The position numbers and the translations under genes are program-made. A stretch of DNA of 10,000 nucleotides from Chloroflexota bacterium (GTDB lineage: Bacteria; Chloroflexota; Anaerolineae; Anaerolineales; Villigracilaceae), in the NCBI GenBank assembly GCA_020217065.1, contig JAIWOB010000043.1, positions 1 through 10,000 on the forward strand, in the 5' to 3' direction. Positions 1-6,744 of this stretch are shown here, one piece after another; the stretch's first letter is position 1; every line of letters begins with the position of its first letter. The notes under the pieces are model-generated. The model had not been told where the DNA came from and searched no databases. It worked only from the letters and a program-made list of their open reading frames with translations.

Positions 1-162
1 AAAGCGCGCGACATCCTGGGCTTTCCCGCCGAATGGCATTTGCGGATTGCGCTCTCATTTGGGTATGCGCTGGACGAACAAAAAGCGTTTGCGCCTCCCC
101 AAAAAGGAGGACGGTTGCCGCTGGAAGAGGTGACGCATTGGGAGAAATGGCGGAGCGCCTGA
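1..162 (+). CDS. Nitroreductase-family protein, C-terminal fragment
   Basis: Frame 1 is open from the first base to a TGA at 160-162, giving 53 residues with no start in the window. The end of this peptide resembles the C-terminus of FMN-dependent nitroreductases. A helix-like stretch beginning KARDILGFP (residues 1-9) is followed by an HLRIALSFGYALDE segment (13-26), then a basic-proline stretch (FAPPQKGGR), then LPLEEVTHWEKW (40-51). The family typically ends with a strand of the type 'G(F/I)P..., ...(I/L)...GYP', a KPLEE-like motif and an HW/ERW element. Such enzymes use FMN and NAD(P)H to reduce nitro compounds, quinones or related substrates in the cytoplasm. The true substrate cannot be told from this fragment. 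The stop codon lies 16 bases inside the next gene, so the two are likely translated from one message. The assignment rests on C-terminal motifs only and needs the upstream sequence. Confidence 0.72.
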   Translation, partial: KARDILGFPAEWHLRIALSFGYALDEQKAFAPPQKGGRLPLEEVTHWEKWRSA

Positions 163-554
163 GGAAGGAAGTCGTTTTCGAATACATCCGCGCCGCCGGC
201 CCGGGCGGGCAAAACGTCAACAAAGTTTCCACCGCCGTTCAACTTCGTTTTGACGTATTGAACTCCCCTTCCCTGGCGGAAGACGTCAAAGCGCGGCTGG
301 TCAAACTGGCGGGCAAACGCATGACGGAGACGGGGGCGCTGGTCATCGAGGCTGGCAGATTCCGCACGCAGGAGAAAAACCGCGAGGATGCGCTTTCCCG
401 TCTGAACGAATTGGTAAGGAAAGCCAGCGAGAAGCCGAAGATACGCCGCAAGACAAAACCGACAAAGGCTTCTCAAGAAAAACGGCTGAAGGAAAAAAAG
501 AAGCGCAGCGAGGTAAAAAAGAAGCGCGGAAGTTTGTCGGATAACTTTGAGTGA
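147..554 (+). CDS. arfB: ArfB/YaeJ-like peptidyl-tRNA hydrolase (alternative ribosome rescue factor, GGQ domain)
   Basis: This 135-residue protein belongs to the class-I release-factor-like ICT1/ArfB family, which enters stalled ribosomes without a stop codon and hydrolyses peptidyl-tRNA. The catalytic motif GPGGQNVNK is at residues 18-26 (GGQ at 20-22), followed by STAVQLRFD, a hallmark of this family. The codon-recognition domain of RF1/RF2 is absent. The C-terminal tail from about residue 100 is very basic (KRLKEKKKR, KKKR), matching the tail that ArfB places in the empty mRNA channel. Length is close to the roughly 140 residues usual for ArfB. The ATG at 147 has GGGAG at 140-144, only 2 bases away. 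An in-frame TTG at 138, with GAAGAGG at 124-130 and a 7-base spacer, would add three residues and is a real alternative. An ATG at 33 is in frame, but its extra 38 residues are out-of-frame nitroreductase coding sequence. The start overlaps the nitroreductase end by 16 bases, suggesting coupling. Confidence 0.9.
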   Translation: MAERLRKEVVFEYIRAAGPGGQNVNKVSTAVQLRFDVLNSPSLAEDVKARLVKLAGKRMTETGALVIEAGRFRTQEKNREDALSRLNELVRKASEKPKIRRKTKPTKASQEKRLKEKKKRSEVKKKRGSLSDNFE

Positions 555-557
555 AGA

Positions 558-563
558 TATAAT
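558..563 (+). promoter_or_regulatory. Possible -10 element for the EamA transporter gene
   Basis: A perfect TATAAT lies just past the arfB stop codon. An upstream TTGTCG at 534-539 (4 of 6 matches to the sigma-70 -35 consensus, 18-base spacer) falls inside the last arfB codons. Transcription would begin at about 569-572, so the message would be leaderless or have a leader of only a few bases ahead of the ATG at 573. The site could also be chance in an AT-rich junction. Confidence 0.45.
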
Positions 564-572
564 CGGGGGGCT

Positions 573-1454
573 ATGAAAAAACACCACACACTCGCAGGGT
601 TGTTCGCAGGTCTCGCCGCCGCCTCAATTTGGGGCGGGATGTACGTCGTCAGCAAGGTTGTGATGGAGGTCATTCCGCCGTTCACGCTGTTGACAATCCG
701 TTTGGCGATGGGCGCGGCAGCGCTGGGACTCGTCGTTTATTTCCGCAGGCACAAACCCGAAGTTACAAAAGATTTCATTTGGAAAAGCGCGCTGGTCGGC
801 TTCGTAGGATACGGCGTTTCGCTTGGATTCCAGTTCGTCGGCACAGACCTTTCGACGGCGTCCAACGGTTCTTTGGTGACTTCCGCCACGCCCGCCTTTG
901 TTTTGCTCTTCGCGCCCTTCCTGCTTGGCGAACGCGCCACGCTGCGCGGCGTCATTGCGCTGGTCGTGTCCACGCTGGGCGTGGCGGCGGTCGTTGACCC
1001 GCGCAACGCGGAGCTCTCCCCCACTTTATTTTGGGGCAACATGAGCCTGCTGGCGGCGGCGCTGACCTGGGCGCTGTACTCGACGCTGGTACGCAAAGTC
1101 TCGAAGTCCGGCGACCTGCTCATTTCAAGCGCGGTCATGCTGTTGGGCGGAGTCCCATCGAGCCTGCTGTTTGCGGCTTGGGAAACGCAGACTCAGGGGA
1201 TTGGAGAAATCACATGGGGAATTGTCGGCGGAATTTTGTTTCTGGGAATCGTCTCCACTGCGCTGGCGATGTTTCTTTGGAATTACGCCTTCGCGGAACT
1301 GCCAGCCGCCGCCGCTTCGCTGACTTTCTTTGCCCAGCCTGTGGTTGGGACCCTGCTTGGGTGGTTTTTCCTCTCCGAAAAAATCACCCCGCTCTTTTTA
1401 ACGGGCGGGGTATTGATTGGCGCCGGGATTTTAATTGCGGTAAGCGAAAAATAG
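573..1454 (+). CDS. EamA/DMT-superfamily transporter (RhaT/YdcZ-like permease)
   Basis: A 293-residue integral membrane protein with two tandem EamA repeats, the usual ten-helix layout of drug/metabolite transporters. Hydrophobic segments are at roughly 8-28, 36-56, 71-90, 100-118, 124-142, 153-171, 183-202, 214-234, 242-265 and 271-290. The first repeat has the family-like AASIWGGMYVVSK start (16-28), the RL pair at 43-44 and FLLGERATLRG (116-126). The second repeat has ALTWALYSTLVRK (163-175) and FFLSEKITPLFLTGG (265-279). The conserved acidic residue after the ninth helix (GE or SE, E120 and E269) is present in both halves. The family moves amino acids, purines, sugars or drugs, mostly outward, and the substrate cannot be predicted. 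The ATG at 573 is preceded by a run of six G at 565-570, only 2 bases away, so it could be leaderless. It faces pyk with only 10 bases between the two stop codons. Confidence 0.9.
   Translation: MKKHHTLAGLFAGLAAASIWGGMYVVSKVVMEVIPPFTLLTIRLAMGAAALGLVVYFRRHKPEVTKDFIWKSALVGFVGYGVSLGFQFVGTDLSTASNGSLVTSATPAFVLLFAPFLLGERATLRGVIALVVSTLGVAAVVDPRNAELSPTLFWGNMSLLAAALTWALYSTLVRKVSKSGDLLISSAVMLLGGVPSSLLFAAWETQTQGIGEITWGIVGGILFLGIVSTALAMFLWNYAFAELPAAAASLTFFAQPVVGTLLGWFFLSEKITPLFLTGGVLIGAGILIAVSEK
1378..1411 (-). terminator. Intrinsic terminator candidate for the leftward argF-pyk operon
   Basis: Read on the - strand, ACCCCGC (1411-1405) can pair perfectly with GCGGGGT (1392-1386) across a 12-base loop. 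After GA this is followed by TTTTTT (1383-1378). A 7-bp GC-rich stem plus T6 is the classical Rho-independent pattern. It starts 53 bases beyond the pyk stop codon, where the operon needs an end. It lies entirely inside the last codons of the convergent transporter gene, residues about 269-280 of that protein. On the + strand the stem is followed by TATTGATTGG, not a T-run, so it should act only on leftward transcripts. Confidence 0.68.
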
Positions 1455-1464
1455 TCTGTTTTCT

Positions 1465-2952
1465 TCAGCTCTTCTTTTGGATGTTCGCCTCGGCAAGTTT
1501 TCGCGCCAAATGAACGGTGGCGTCGCTGCCAACGGTATGCAGAAGCGCCATATTGGGCGGCACCTGCGCGCCAACGGGGTAGCCGCACACCAAAACCACC
1601 TGTTGCCCGGTTTCAATGCCCGATAACAGGAGCGCCGCGTCCACGTCTGAAATCATGTCGTCCAGGGAGTTGGCGTACTTGGTCAGACGCGGCAAAACGC
1701 CCCATAAAAACGCAAGTTGATTGAGCGTGTTCTCCTGCGGCGTAAAAGCGAGGATGCGCTTCGCGGGGCGCGCCTTGGACATCAGCCAGGCGGAACGTCC
1801 CTGCATGGTAAAAACGGCAACGGCGCGGACTTCGGGGTCTCTTGCAAGGACGTTGGCGGCGCGAGCCATTGAAGCGGCGTCGCTCTCGCCCAAACCTTCC
1901 CGCGCATCCTGACGGCTGCCCCATTCCACAAAATGCTTTTCGGCTTCCTTGACGATGCGCGACATCATGGCAACCGCCTCGCTGGGATATTCGCCCGCTG
2001 CGGTTTCGGCGGAGAGCATGACGGCGTCCGTTCCGTCGAAGATTGCGTTGGCGACGTCTGAGGCTTCGGCGCGGGTCGGCAGCGGATTTTGAATCATGGA
2101 TTCGAGCATCTGCGTGGCGGTGATGACCAGTTTAGCGCGGGCGTTTGCGGCATGAATGATGCGCTTCTGTAAAGACGGCACGCTTTCAGGCGGCAACTCT
2201 ACGCCCAGGTCGCCTCGCGCCACCATCACGCCGTCCACCACGTCAAGAATAGCGTCGAGTTCATCGAGGGCTTCCGGCTTTTCAAGTTTGGCAATCAGCA
2301 GAGGGGCGAATCCGTCTCCGGCAAATTCCCGAATTGCGGCGCGCACGGTTTTTACGTCCGCAGCGCTGCGGACAAAGGAAATGGCGACCGCATCCACGCC
2401 TTGCGAGATTCCAAAAGCAAGGTCAGCCCTGTCTTTTTCCGTAAAACCCGCTATACGGAGTTTGACGCCTGGAAGGTTGATTCCTTTGTGAGAAGACAGC
2501 AGCCCGCCGACTAAAACTTTCGCCTGAACCAGCCTCCCCTTTGAGGTCAGCGCTTCGAGGGCAAGGCGTCCGTCGTCAAGAAGCAGACGGTCACCGGGCT
2601 GGACAGAATCGAAAAGTTCTCGAAAATCTACAGGGATGATTTGACAATCTGTGCGGGGTTTTTCGTCTTCAGCGGCGTACAAGCAGACCTGCTCGCCCAC
2701 CGAAAGTTGAATCGGGCTGAGAAGTTTGCCCACGCGAATTTTTGGTCCCTGCAAATCTTGAAGTACGCCGACGGGCGTATTGAGTCTCCTGGAAACGGCG
2801 CGGATGGTTTGAATCCGCGCCGCGTGTTGGGCGTGTGTGCCGTGCGAAAAGTTGAGGCGGGCAACGTTCATCCCCGCTTTGACAAGTGCCTCCAGCGCGG
2901 CTTCCGACTCGGAAGCGGGTCCGATGGTGGCGACAATTTTTGCTCTTCTCAT
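1465..2952 (-). CDS. pyk: Pyruvate kinase (predicted K+-independent type)
   Basis: A 495-residue pyruvate kinase, converting phosphoenolpyruvate and ADP to pyruvate and ATP in glycolysis. The N-terminal barrel starts [13 protein letters not shown] (2-14), with substrate/K+-loop motif ARLNFSHG (31-38) and B-domain entry [12 protein letters not shown] (64-75). The catalytic lysine motif [11 protein letters not shown] spans 220-230 (K222), with metal ligands E224 and D248 in [22 protein letters not shown] (277-286), [13 protein letters not shown] (292-304) and [15 protein letters not shown] (309-323) complete the active site. The C-terminal allosteric-type domain covers about 355-490, so the protein is full length. 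At the family's K+-dependence site it has L67, Q68, K71 and V74 instead of Thr, Lys, Glu and Thr, the combination known from K+-independent enzymes. The start ATG is one base after the stop codon of the CoA-transferase gene with only a weak Shine-Dalgarno sequence, so translation is probably coupled. It is the last gene of the operon. Confidence 0.97.
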   Translation of the reverse strand: MRRAKIVATIGPASESEAALEALVKAGMNVARLNFSHGTHAQHAARIQTIRAVSRRLNTPVGVLQDLQGPKIRVGKLLSPIQLSVGEQVCLYAAEDEKPRTDCQIIPVDFRELFDSVQPGDRLLLDDGRLALEALTSKGRLVQAKVLVGGLLSSHKGINLPGVKLRIAGFTEKDRADLAFGISQGVDAVAISFVRSAADVKTVRAAIREFAGDGFAPLLIAKLEKPEALDELDAILDVVDGVMVARGDLGVELPPESVPSLQKRIIHAANARAKLVITATQMLESMIQNPLPTRAEASDVANAIFDGTDAVMLSAETAAGEYPSEAVAMMSRIVKEAEKHFVEWGSRQDAREGLGESDAASMARAANVLARDPEVRAVAVFTMQGRSAWLMSKARPAKRILAFTPQENTLNQLAFLWGVLPRLTKYANSLDDMISDVDAALLLSGIETGQQVVLVCGYPVGAQVPPNMALLHTVGSDATVHLARKLAEANIQKKS

Positions 2953-2953
2953 T

Positions 2954-4261
2954 CTAAATCCACTGCAATTCCTTCGCCTTTTTTCTCAAATCCGCGCGAA
3001 AATCGGGATGGGCGATATTGATGAGGGCTTCCACCCGCTTGCGGATGCACTTGCCGTACAAGTCTGCGACGCCGTATTCGGTGACGACGTAGTGCATGTG
3101 GTTTCGGCTGGTGACGACGCCCGCTCCCTGCTTGAGAGTCGGCACAATCTTGCTGACCATCGTGCCGTCTTTCATGATATTTGTGCTGGGCATGGCGATT
3201 ATCGGCACGCCGCCCTTCGAGCGCGACGCTCCATAGATAAAGTCGAGTTGCCCGCCAACTCCGCTGAAAAATTTGTGACCGATGCTGTCGGCGCAGCCCT
3301 GACCCGTGAGGTCCACTTCGATGGCGGAGTTGATTGCCACCTGGCGTTCGTTCTGGGCGATGACAAAGGGGTCGTTAACGTATTCCTGACGGTGAAACTC
3401 GCACAAGGGATTATCATGCACCCAATGATAGAGTTTTTGCGTTCCGAGAATAAAACCGGCGACGATTTTTCCGTTGTGAATGGTTTTGCGGGAATTGTTG
3501 ATAACGCCTTTTTCAACCAGCCGCACCACGCCGTCGGAGAACATCTCGCTATGAATGCCAAGGTCCTTTTTTGAATCGAGATAATTCAAAACCGCGTCTG
3601 GAATGGCGCCGATTCCCATTTGCATCGTCGCGCCGTCGGGAATGAGTTCGGCGATGTAACCGCCAATTTTCTGGCTGATTTCGTCGCCTTCGCCGCCCTG
3701 CGGCAGTTCGACAACGGGGTAGTCCACCGGCACAAGATGGTTAATGCGGCTGACGTGAATGAAAGCGTCTCCCAGGGTGCGCGGCATTTGCTCGTTGACT
3801 TCAGCGATGATAACCTTGGCGGACTCGGCCGGGGATTTGCTCAGCCCGACCTCGACTCCCAAAGAACAAAAACCATGGTCGTCGGGCGGCGAGACGTGAA
3901 TCATGGCGACATCCACCGGCAGAATTCCGTTTTTGAAGAGCAGGGTAAATTCCGAAAGCAGGACGGGCGTGAAATCAGCCCGCGCCTCTTGCACCGCCTT
4001 GCGGACATTTGCGCTGATAAAGAGGGTGTTCACCCGCAAATGTCCTTCCATTTCAGGCTTGACATAATCGCTGGGGGCGATGGAAAGCGCCTGACAGATT
4101 TCCACATTCGTCACTTCGGGGGCGTAATCCACGAGCGCCGCCAATAACTTTTGCGGCACTGAGACGTTGCCGGTCATAAAGACGCGGTGATTCGACTTAA
4201 TTGCGCGCACCGCCTCTTCCGCGCTGCACAAGCGGGATTGATAAACGCTTTTCCAGTCCAT
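2954..4261 (-). CDS. Acetyl-CoA hydrolase/transferase family protein (4-hydroxybutyrate or butyryl-CoA:acetate CoA-transferase type)
   Basis: A 435-residue family-I CoA-transferase of the Cat/AbfT/But group, which swaps CoA between an acyl-CoA and a free acid through a glutamyl-CoA thioester. The catalytic glutamate is E239 in GIHSEMFSDG (235-244), at almost the same position as the E238 described for Clostridium 4-hydroxybutyrate CoA-transferase. Other family motifs are MIHVSPPDDHGFCSLG (120-135), the glycine-rich MGIGAIPDAV (215-224), QVAINSAIEVDLTGQ (307-321), FSGVGGQLDFIYGA (332-345) and the C-terminal VTEYGVADLYGK (393-404). The length fits AbfT/But (about 435-450), not the approximately 500-residue succinyl-CoA:acetate Cat1 type. 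Known partners include acetate, butyrate, propionate and 4-hydroxybutyrate, and sequence alone does not choose between them. The start ATG is 3 bases after the ald stop codon, with AAGGA inside the ald end as ribosome site. Translational coupling to ald and pyk is likely. Confidence 0.93.
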   Translation of the reverse strand: MDWKSVYQSRLCSAEEAVRAIKSNHRVFMTGNVSVPQKLLAALVDYAPEVTNVEICQALSIAPSDYVKPEMEGHLRVNTLFISANVRKAVQEARADFTPVLLSEFTLLFKNGILPVDVAMIHVSPPDDHGFCSLGVEVGLSKSPAESAKVIIAEVNEQMPRTLGDAFIHVSRINHLVPVDYPVVELPQGGEGDEISQKIGGYIAELIPDGATMQMGIGAIPDAVLNYLDSKKDLGIHSEMFSDGVVRLVEKGVINNSRKTIHNGKIVAGFILGTQKLYHWVHDNPLCEFHRQEYVNDPFVIAQNERQVAINSAIEVDLTGQGCADSIGHKFFSGVGGQLDFIYGASRSKGGVPIIAMPSTNIMKDGTMVSKIVPTLKQGAGVVTSRNHMHYVVTEYGVADLYGKCIRKRVEALINIAHPDFRADLRKKAKELQWI

Positions 4262-4264
4262 AAA

Positions 4265-5353
4265 CTATTTTTCCTTTCCAGCCGTCTGACGCCAGAGGTG
4301 ACGCATCTCTCCTGCGTGGGTATTCACGCCGGTGGCAATGGCGGGATTTTCCGCAATCGCCCGCTCGGCGCCTTTGTCGGCAATTTCCAGAATATAGTCC
4401 ATCGCTACGTTGACAAAGGCGTGCGTGGCGGTGCGCGCCACCGCGCCCGTGATATTCGGCACGCAATAATGCAAAATATTCTCCTCGATATAAACGGGGT
4501 GTTCGTGGGTGGTCGGGCGCGAGGTTTCAATGCAGCCGCCCTCGTCAATGCTGACATCCATAATGACGGAACGCGGCTTCATGGAGCGCACCATTTCGCG
4601 CGTCACCAAAATTGGAGCGCGCTGACCAGGGACCAGCACCGCGCCGACCAGCACATCGGCGTACAAGATGGACGTTTCGATATTCCGTTTTGTGGCGACC
4701 TTTGTCACTACGCCGGGCAAACGCTCCCAAATACGCTGCAAGGCGGTAAGGCTGCTGTCCAACACCGTGACATGAGCGCCCATCGCCATGAACATTTGGG
4801 CGGCGGAAGTTCCCACAACGCCGGCGCCCAGAATGACAACCTCGGCGGGCGGAACGCCCGCCACGCCGCCCAGCAAAATCCCCCTGCCGCCCCAGTTATT
4901 TTGCAGCAGGCGCGCCGCTATCTGCGCCGCCATCGTTCCGCCCATCTGGCTGAACGTGCGTAAAATGGGCAAACAACCGTCAGGCGTTTGAATTTGTTCA
5001 TAGGCGATAGCGGTAATCTTTTTTTCAAGAAGCGCATCTATGCGGTCCTGGCGGGTGGAAGCCAGATGAAGGAAACCCGCCAAAGTTGAGCCAGGACGCA
5101 TCCAATTCACTTCCTGCTGCGTAGGGCGGGAAACCTTCAAGATTAAGTCCGCGCGCCCAAAGGACTCTTCTGGGGAAAAGACCAGTTTTGCGCCGACGCT
5201 TTCGTAATCCCTGTCGCTGAAACCAGTTAACGCTCCCGCGTCATGCTCGACAAACACCCGATGCCCGCGCTGGATGAGGATTTCCACGCCGGCGGGCGAA
5301 AGTCCCACGCGATATTCGAAGGGTCTGCTCTCTTTTGGTATTCCAATATTCAT
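4265..5353 (-). CDS. ald: Alanine dehydrogenase
   Basis: A 362-residue NAD-dependent L-alanine dehydrogenase, which interconverts alanine and pyruvate plus ammonium. The start MNIGIPKE is typical. Residues known from the Mycobacterium enzyme are all present: R15 in EYRVGLSPAGV, K73 in LILKVSRP, H96 in FLHLAS and D270 in DVSIDEGG. The Rossmann motif ILGAGVVG is at 174-181, with D199 ending the strand that contacts the NAD ribose. The C-terminal PNITGAVARTATHAF block (299-313) is family-typical. The ATG at 5353-5351 is preferred because GGAGG lies 5 bases upstream. A GTG four codons earlier is in frame but overlaps that ribosome site. Length matches the usual 360-375. The gene lies 57 bases after rocD, separated by a strong hairpin, and 3 bases before the CoA-transferase gene. 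It can supply or consume the pyruvate and alanine used by neighbouring transaminase and pyruvate kinase reactions. Confidence 0.97.
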   Translation of the reverse strand: MNIGIPKESRPFEYRVGLSPAGVEILIQRGHRVFVEHDAGALTGFSDRDYESVGAKLVFSPEESFGRADLILKVSRPTQQEVNWMRPGSTLAGFLHLASTRQDRIDALLEKKITAIAYEQIQTPDGCLPILRTFSQMGGTMAAQIAARLLQNNWGGRGILLGGVAGVPPAEVVILGAGVVGTSAAQMFMAMGAHVTVLDSSLTALQRIWERLPGVVTKVATKRNIETSILYADVLVGAVLVPGQRAPILVTREMVRSMKPRSVIMDVSIDEGGCIETSRPTTHEHPVYIEENILHYCVPNITGAVARTATHAFVNVAMDYILEIADKGAERAIAENPAIATGVNTHAGEMRHLWRQTAGKEK

Positions 5354-5358
5354 CTGTG

Positions 5359-5363
5359 CCTCC
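5359..5363 (-). promoter_or_regulatory. Ribosome binding site that fixes the ald start
   Basis: GGAGG on the - strand, 5 bases upstream of the ATG at 5353-5351. It lies 8 bases after the 3' arm of the rocD-ald hairpin, so it should stay accessible when the hairpin is folded. It excludes the upstream in-frame GTG (5365-5363) as the main start. Confidence 0.75.
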
Positions 5364-5371
5364 ACACAAGA

Positions 5372-5401
5372 GACCCTAAAGGTTTTTGGCTCTTTAGGGT
5401 C
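5372..5401 (-). repeat. Perfect 10-bp inverted repeat between rocD and ald
   Basis: GACCCTAAAG (5401-5392 on the - strand) and CTTTAGGGTC (5381-5372) are exact reverse complements around a 10-base loop AGCCAAAAAC. No T-run follows on either strand, so this is not a classical terminator. Possible roles are an RNA stabilising or processing hairpin between cistrons, a leaky terminator or regulator of downstream expression, a DNA operator, or a copy of a dispersed intergenic palindrome. The sequence does not decide between these. Confidence 0.75.
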
Positions 5402-5410
5402 CGGTCAAAA

Positions 5411-6613
5411 TTACGCCATGTTGAGAACTTCGCGGATGGACGGAAGCGCCCAATCAATGGTCGCTTTGTCAATCACCAGAGGCGGAGCGAAACGAATGAC
5501 ATTCTCGTGAGTCTCTTTGGCGAGAATGCCTTTCGTTTTTAACGCCTCGCAAAAGCGGCGCGCGCCTTTGGCTTGCGGCTTGAGTTCCACGCCAATCAAT
5601 AAACCGCGCCCGCGAACTTCCTTGACGTGCGGGCTGGGAATCTCGCTTAATTGTTCGATAAAATACGTTCCCAATTCGCGCGCGCGCTCGGCGAGATTTT
5701 CTTCGCGGATAACCTTGAGCGCCGCGCGGGCGACAGCCGCCGCCAGCGGATTCCCGCCGAAGGTCGAGCCGTGTTCGCCAGGCTGGAACAATCCCAAGAT
5801 GGAACGGTCCGCCAGAACGGCGGAAATGGGATAGAAGCCGCCCGAAAGCGCCTTTCCGACCACGGTCACGTCGGCGCGGACTTCGTCGTGGTGCGCGGCG
5901 AACAGTTTGCCCGTCCGCCCCAGCCCGGTCTGGATTTCGTCGGCGATAAAAAGGACATTGTTCTTCCTGCAAATTTCAGCCGCTTTCTTCAAATAGCCGG
6001 CGGGCGGTATGATTACCCCCGCCTCGCCTTGAATCGGCTCCAGCATCACCGCGGCAGTGTTGGGGGTGATTGCCTTTTCCAGCGCGGCGGCGTCTCCATA
6101 AGGAACAACGACAAAGCCTGGTGTGAAAGGACCAAAGTCTTCGCGGTAAGACGGCTCAGTGGAGAAGGAGACAATGGCGACGGTGCGCCCGTGGAAATTG
6201 TTCGCGGCGACGATAATTTCCGCTTGATGACGCGGAACTTTCTTCACGCAATACGCCCACTTGCGCGCCAGTTTGACGGCGGTTTCAACAGCCTCCGCGC
6301 CTGAATTCATCGGCAGCGACATCTCATAGCCAGTCATCTCGGAAAGTTCTTTGTATAGCAGGGGCAATTGGTCGTTGCGGAAGGCGCGGGAGGTCAGCGT
6401 GACTTTCTTCGCCTGTTCTAATAGCGCTTTCAAAATTTCAGGATGCACATGTCCCTGATTGACGGCGGAATAGGCGGAAAGACAGTCAAGGTATTTTTTG
6501 CCCTCCACGTCTTGAACCCACACCCCTTCGGCTTTCTCAATCACCACATCCAACGGGTGATAGTTATGGGCGCCGTATCGCTCTTCGATTTGGATAAAAT
6601 CCTGGGTATTCAT
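5411..6613 (-). CDS. rocD: Ornithine--oxo-acid (delta) aminotransferase
   Basis: A 400-residue fold-type-I PLP aminotransferase of class III, very close to the 401-residue Bacillus RocD length. It transfers the delta-amino group of ornithine to a 2-oxoacid, giving glutamate semialdehyde. Ornithine-aminotransferase signatures are strong: [19 protein letters not shown] (42-60), [11 protein letters not shown] (73-83), [10 protein letters not shown] (101-110), [17 protein letters not shown] (138-154) and [13 protein letters not shown] (191-203). The PLP lysine is K254 in [12 protein letters not shown], and D225 in [14 protein letters not shown] binds the pyridine nitrogen. [10 protein letters not shown] is at 281-290. 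The start [14 protein letters not shown] (ATG 6613-6611) has AAGG about 8 bases upstream and fits the family N-terminus. The reading frame stays open to a TTG at 6730, but the extra 39 residues resemble no aminotransferase N-terminus. The gene lies between argF, which shares ornithine as substrate, and ald. Both biosynthetic and catabolic directions are possible. Confidence 0.95.
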   Translation of the reverse strand: MNTQDFIQIEERYGAHNYHPLDVVIEKAEGVWVQDVEGKKYLDCLSAYSAVNQGHVHPEILKALLEQAKKVTLTSRAFRNDQLPLLYKELSEMTGYEMSLPMNSGAEAVETAVKLARKWAYCVKKVPRHQAEIIVAANNFHGRTVAIVSFSTEPSYREDFGPFTPGFVVVPYGDAAALEKAITPNTAAVMLEPIQGEAGVIIPPAGYLKKAAEICRKNNVLFIADEIQTGLGRTGKLFAAHHDEVRADVTVVGKALSGGFYPISAVLADRSILGLFQPGEHGSTFGGNPLAAAVARAALKVIREENLAERARELGTYFIEQLSEIPSPHVKEVRGRGLLIGVELKPQAKGARRFCEALKTKGILAKETHENVIRFAPPLVIDKATIDWALPSIREVLNMA

Positions 6614-6744
6614 AGTTCGCCTTATCGTTGTCGTTGCAAACGGCAAGATGGCGGGAAGCGAACAATCTTTCAGAAAACGCTCCGCCGCCTTTATCGCCAC
6701 GCCGCCCATTCCATCATTGGCAGCCCGCAACGACTCATGATTCT
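6614..6744 (-). other. argF-rocD intergenic spacer
   Basis: This 131-base gap is larger than others in the cluster. The rocD frame remains open through most of it, but I see no recognisable domain, hairpin plus T-run, or convincing promoter. rocD could therefore be transcribed from the argF promoter by read-through or from a weak promoter I cannot identify. Confidence 0.4.

Noticed and set aside
33..146. ATG-started N-terminal extension of ArfB
   Set aside because: It overlaps nitroreductase coding in another frame and has no resemblance to release-factor-like proteins, which start shortly before the GGQ domain.
1445..1463. GAAAA/TTTTC stem at the junction of the two convergent genes
   Set aside because: A 5-bp AT stem is too weak; the GC hairpin with T6 at 1378-1411 is a much better terminator for the leftward operon.
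2837..3574. Long + strand open frame of 245 codons opposite the CoA-transferase and pyk start
   Set aside because: It lies antisense to a protein with a complete set of family motifs, has no domain resemblance, and is explained by the codon bias of the - strand gene.
6614..6730. 39-residue N-terminal extension of RocD from a TTG
   Set aside because: The family N-terminus begins at MNTQDF with its own ribosome site, and the extension shows no recognisable domain. An old gene remnant cannot be excluded but is not supported.
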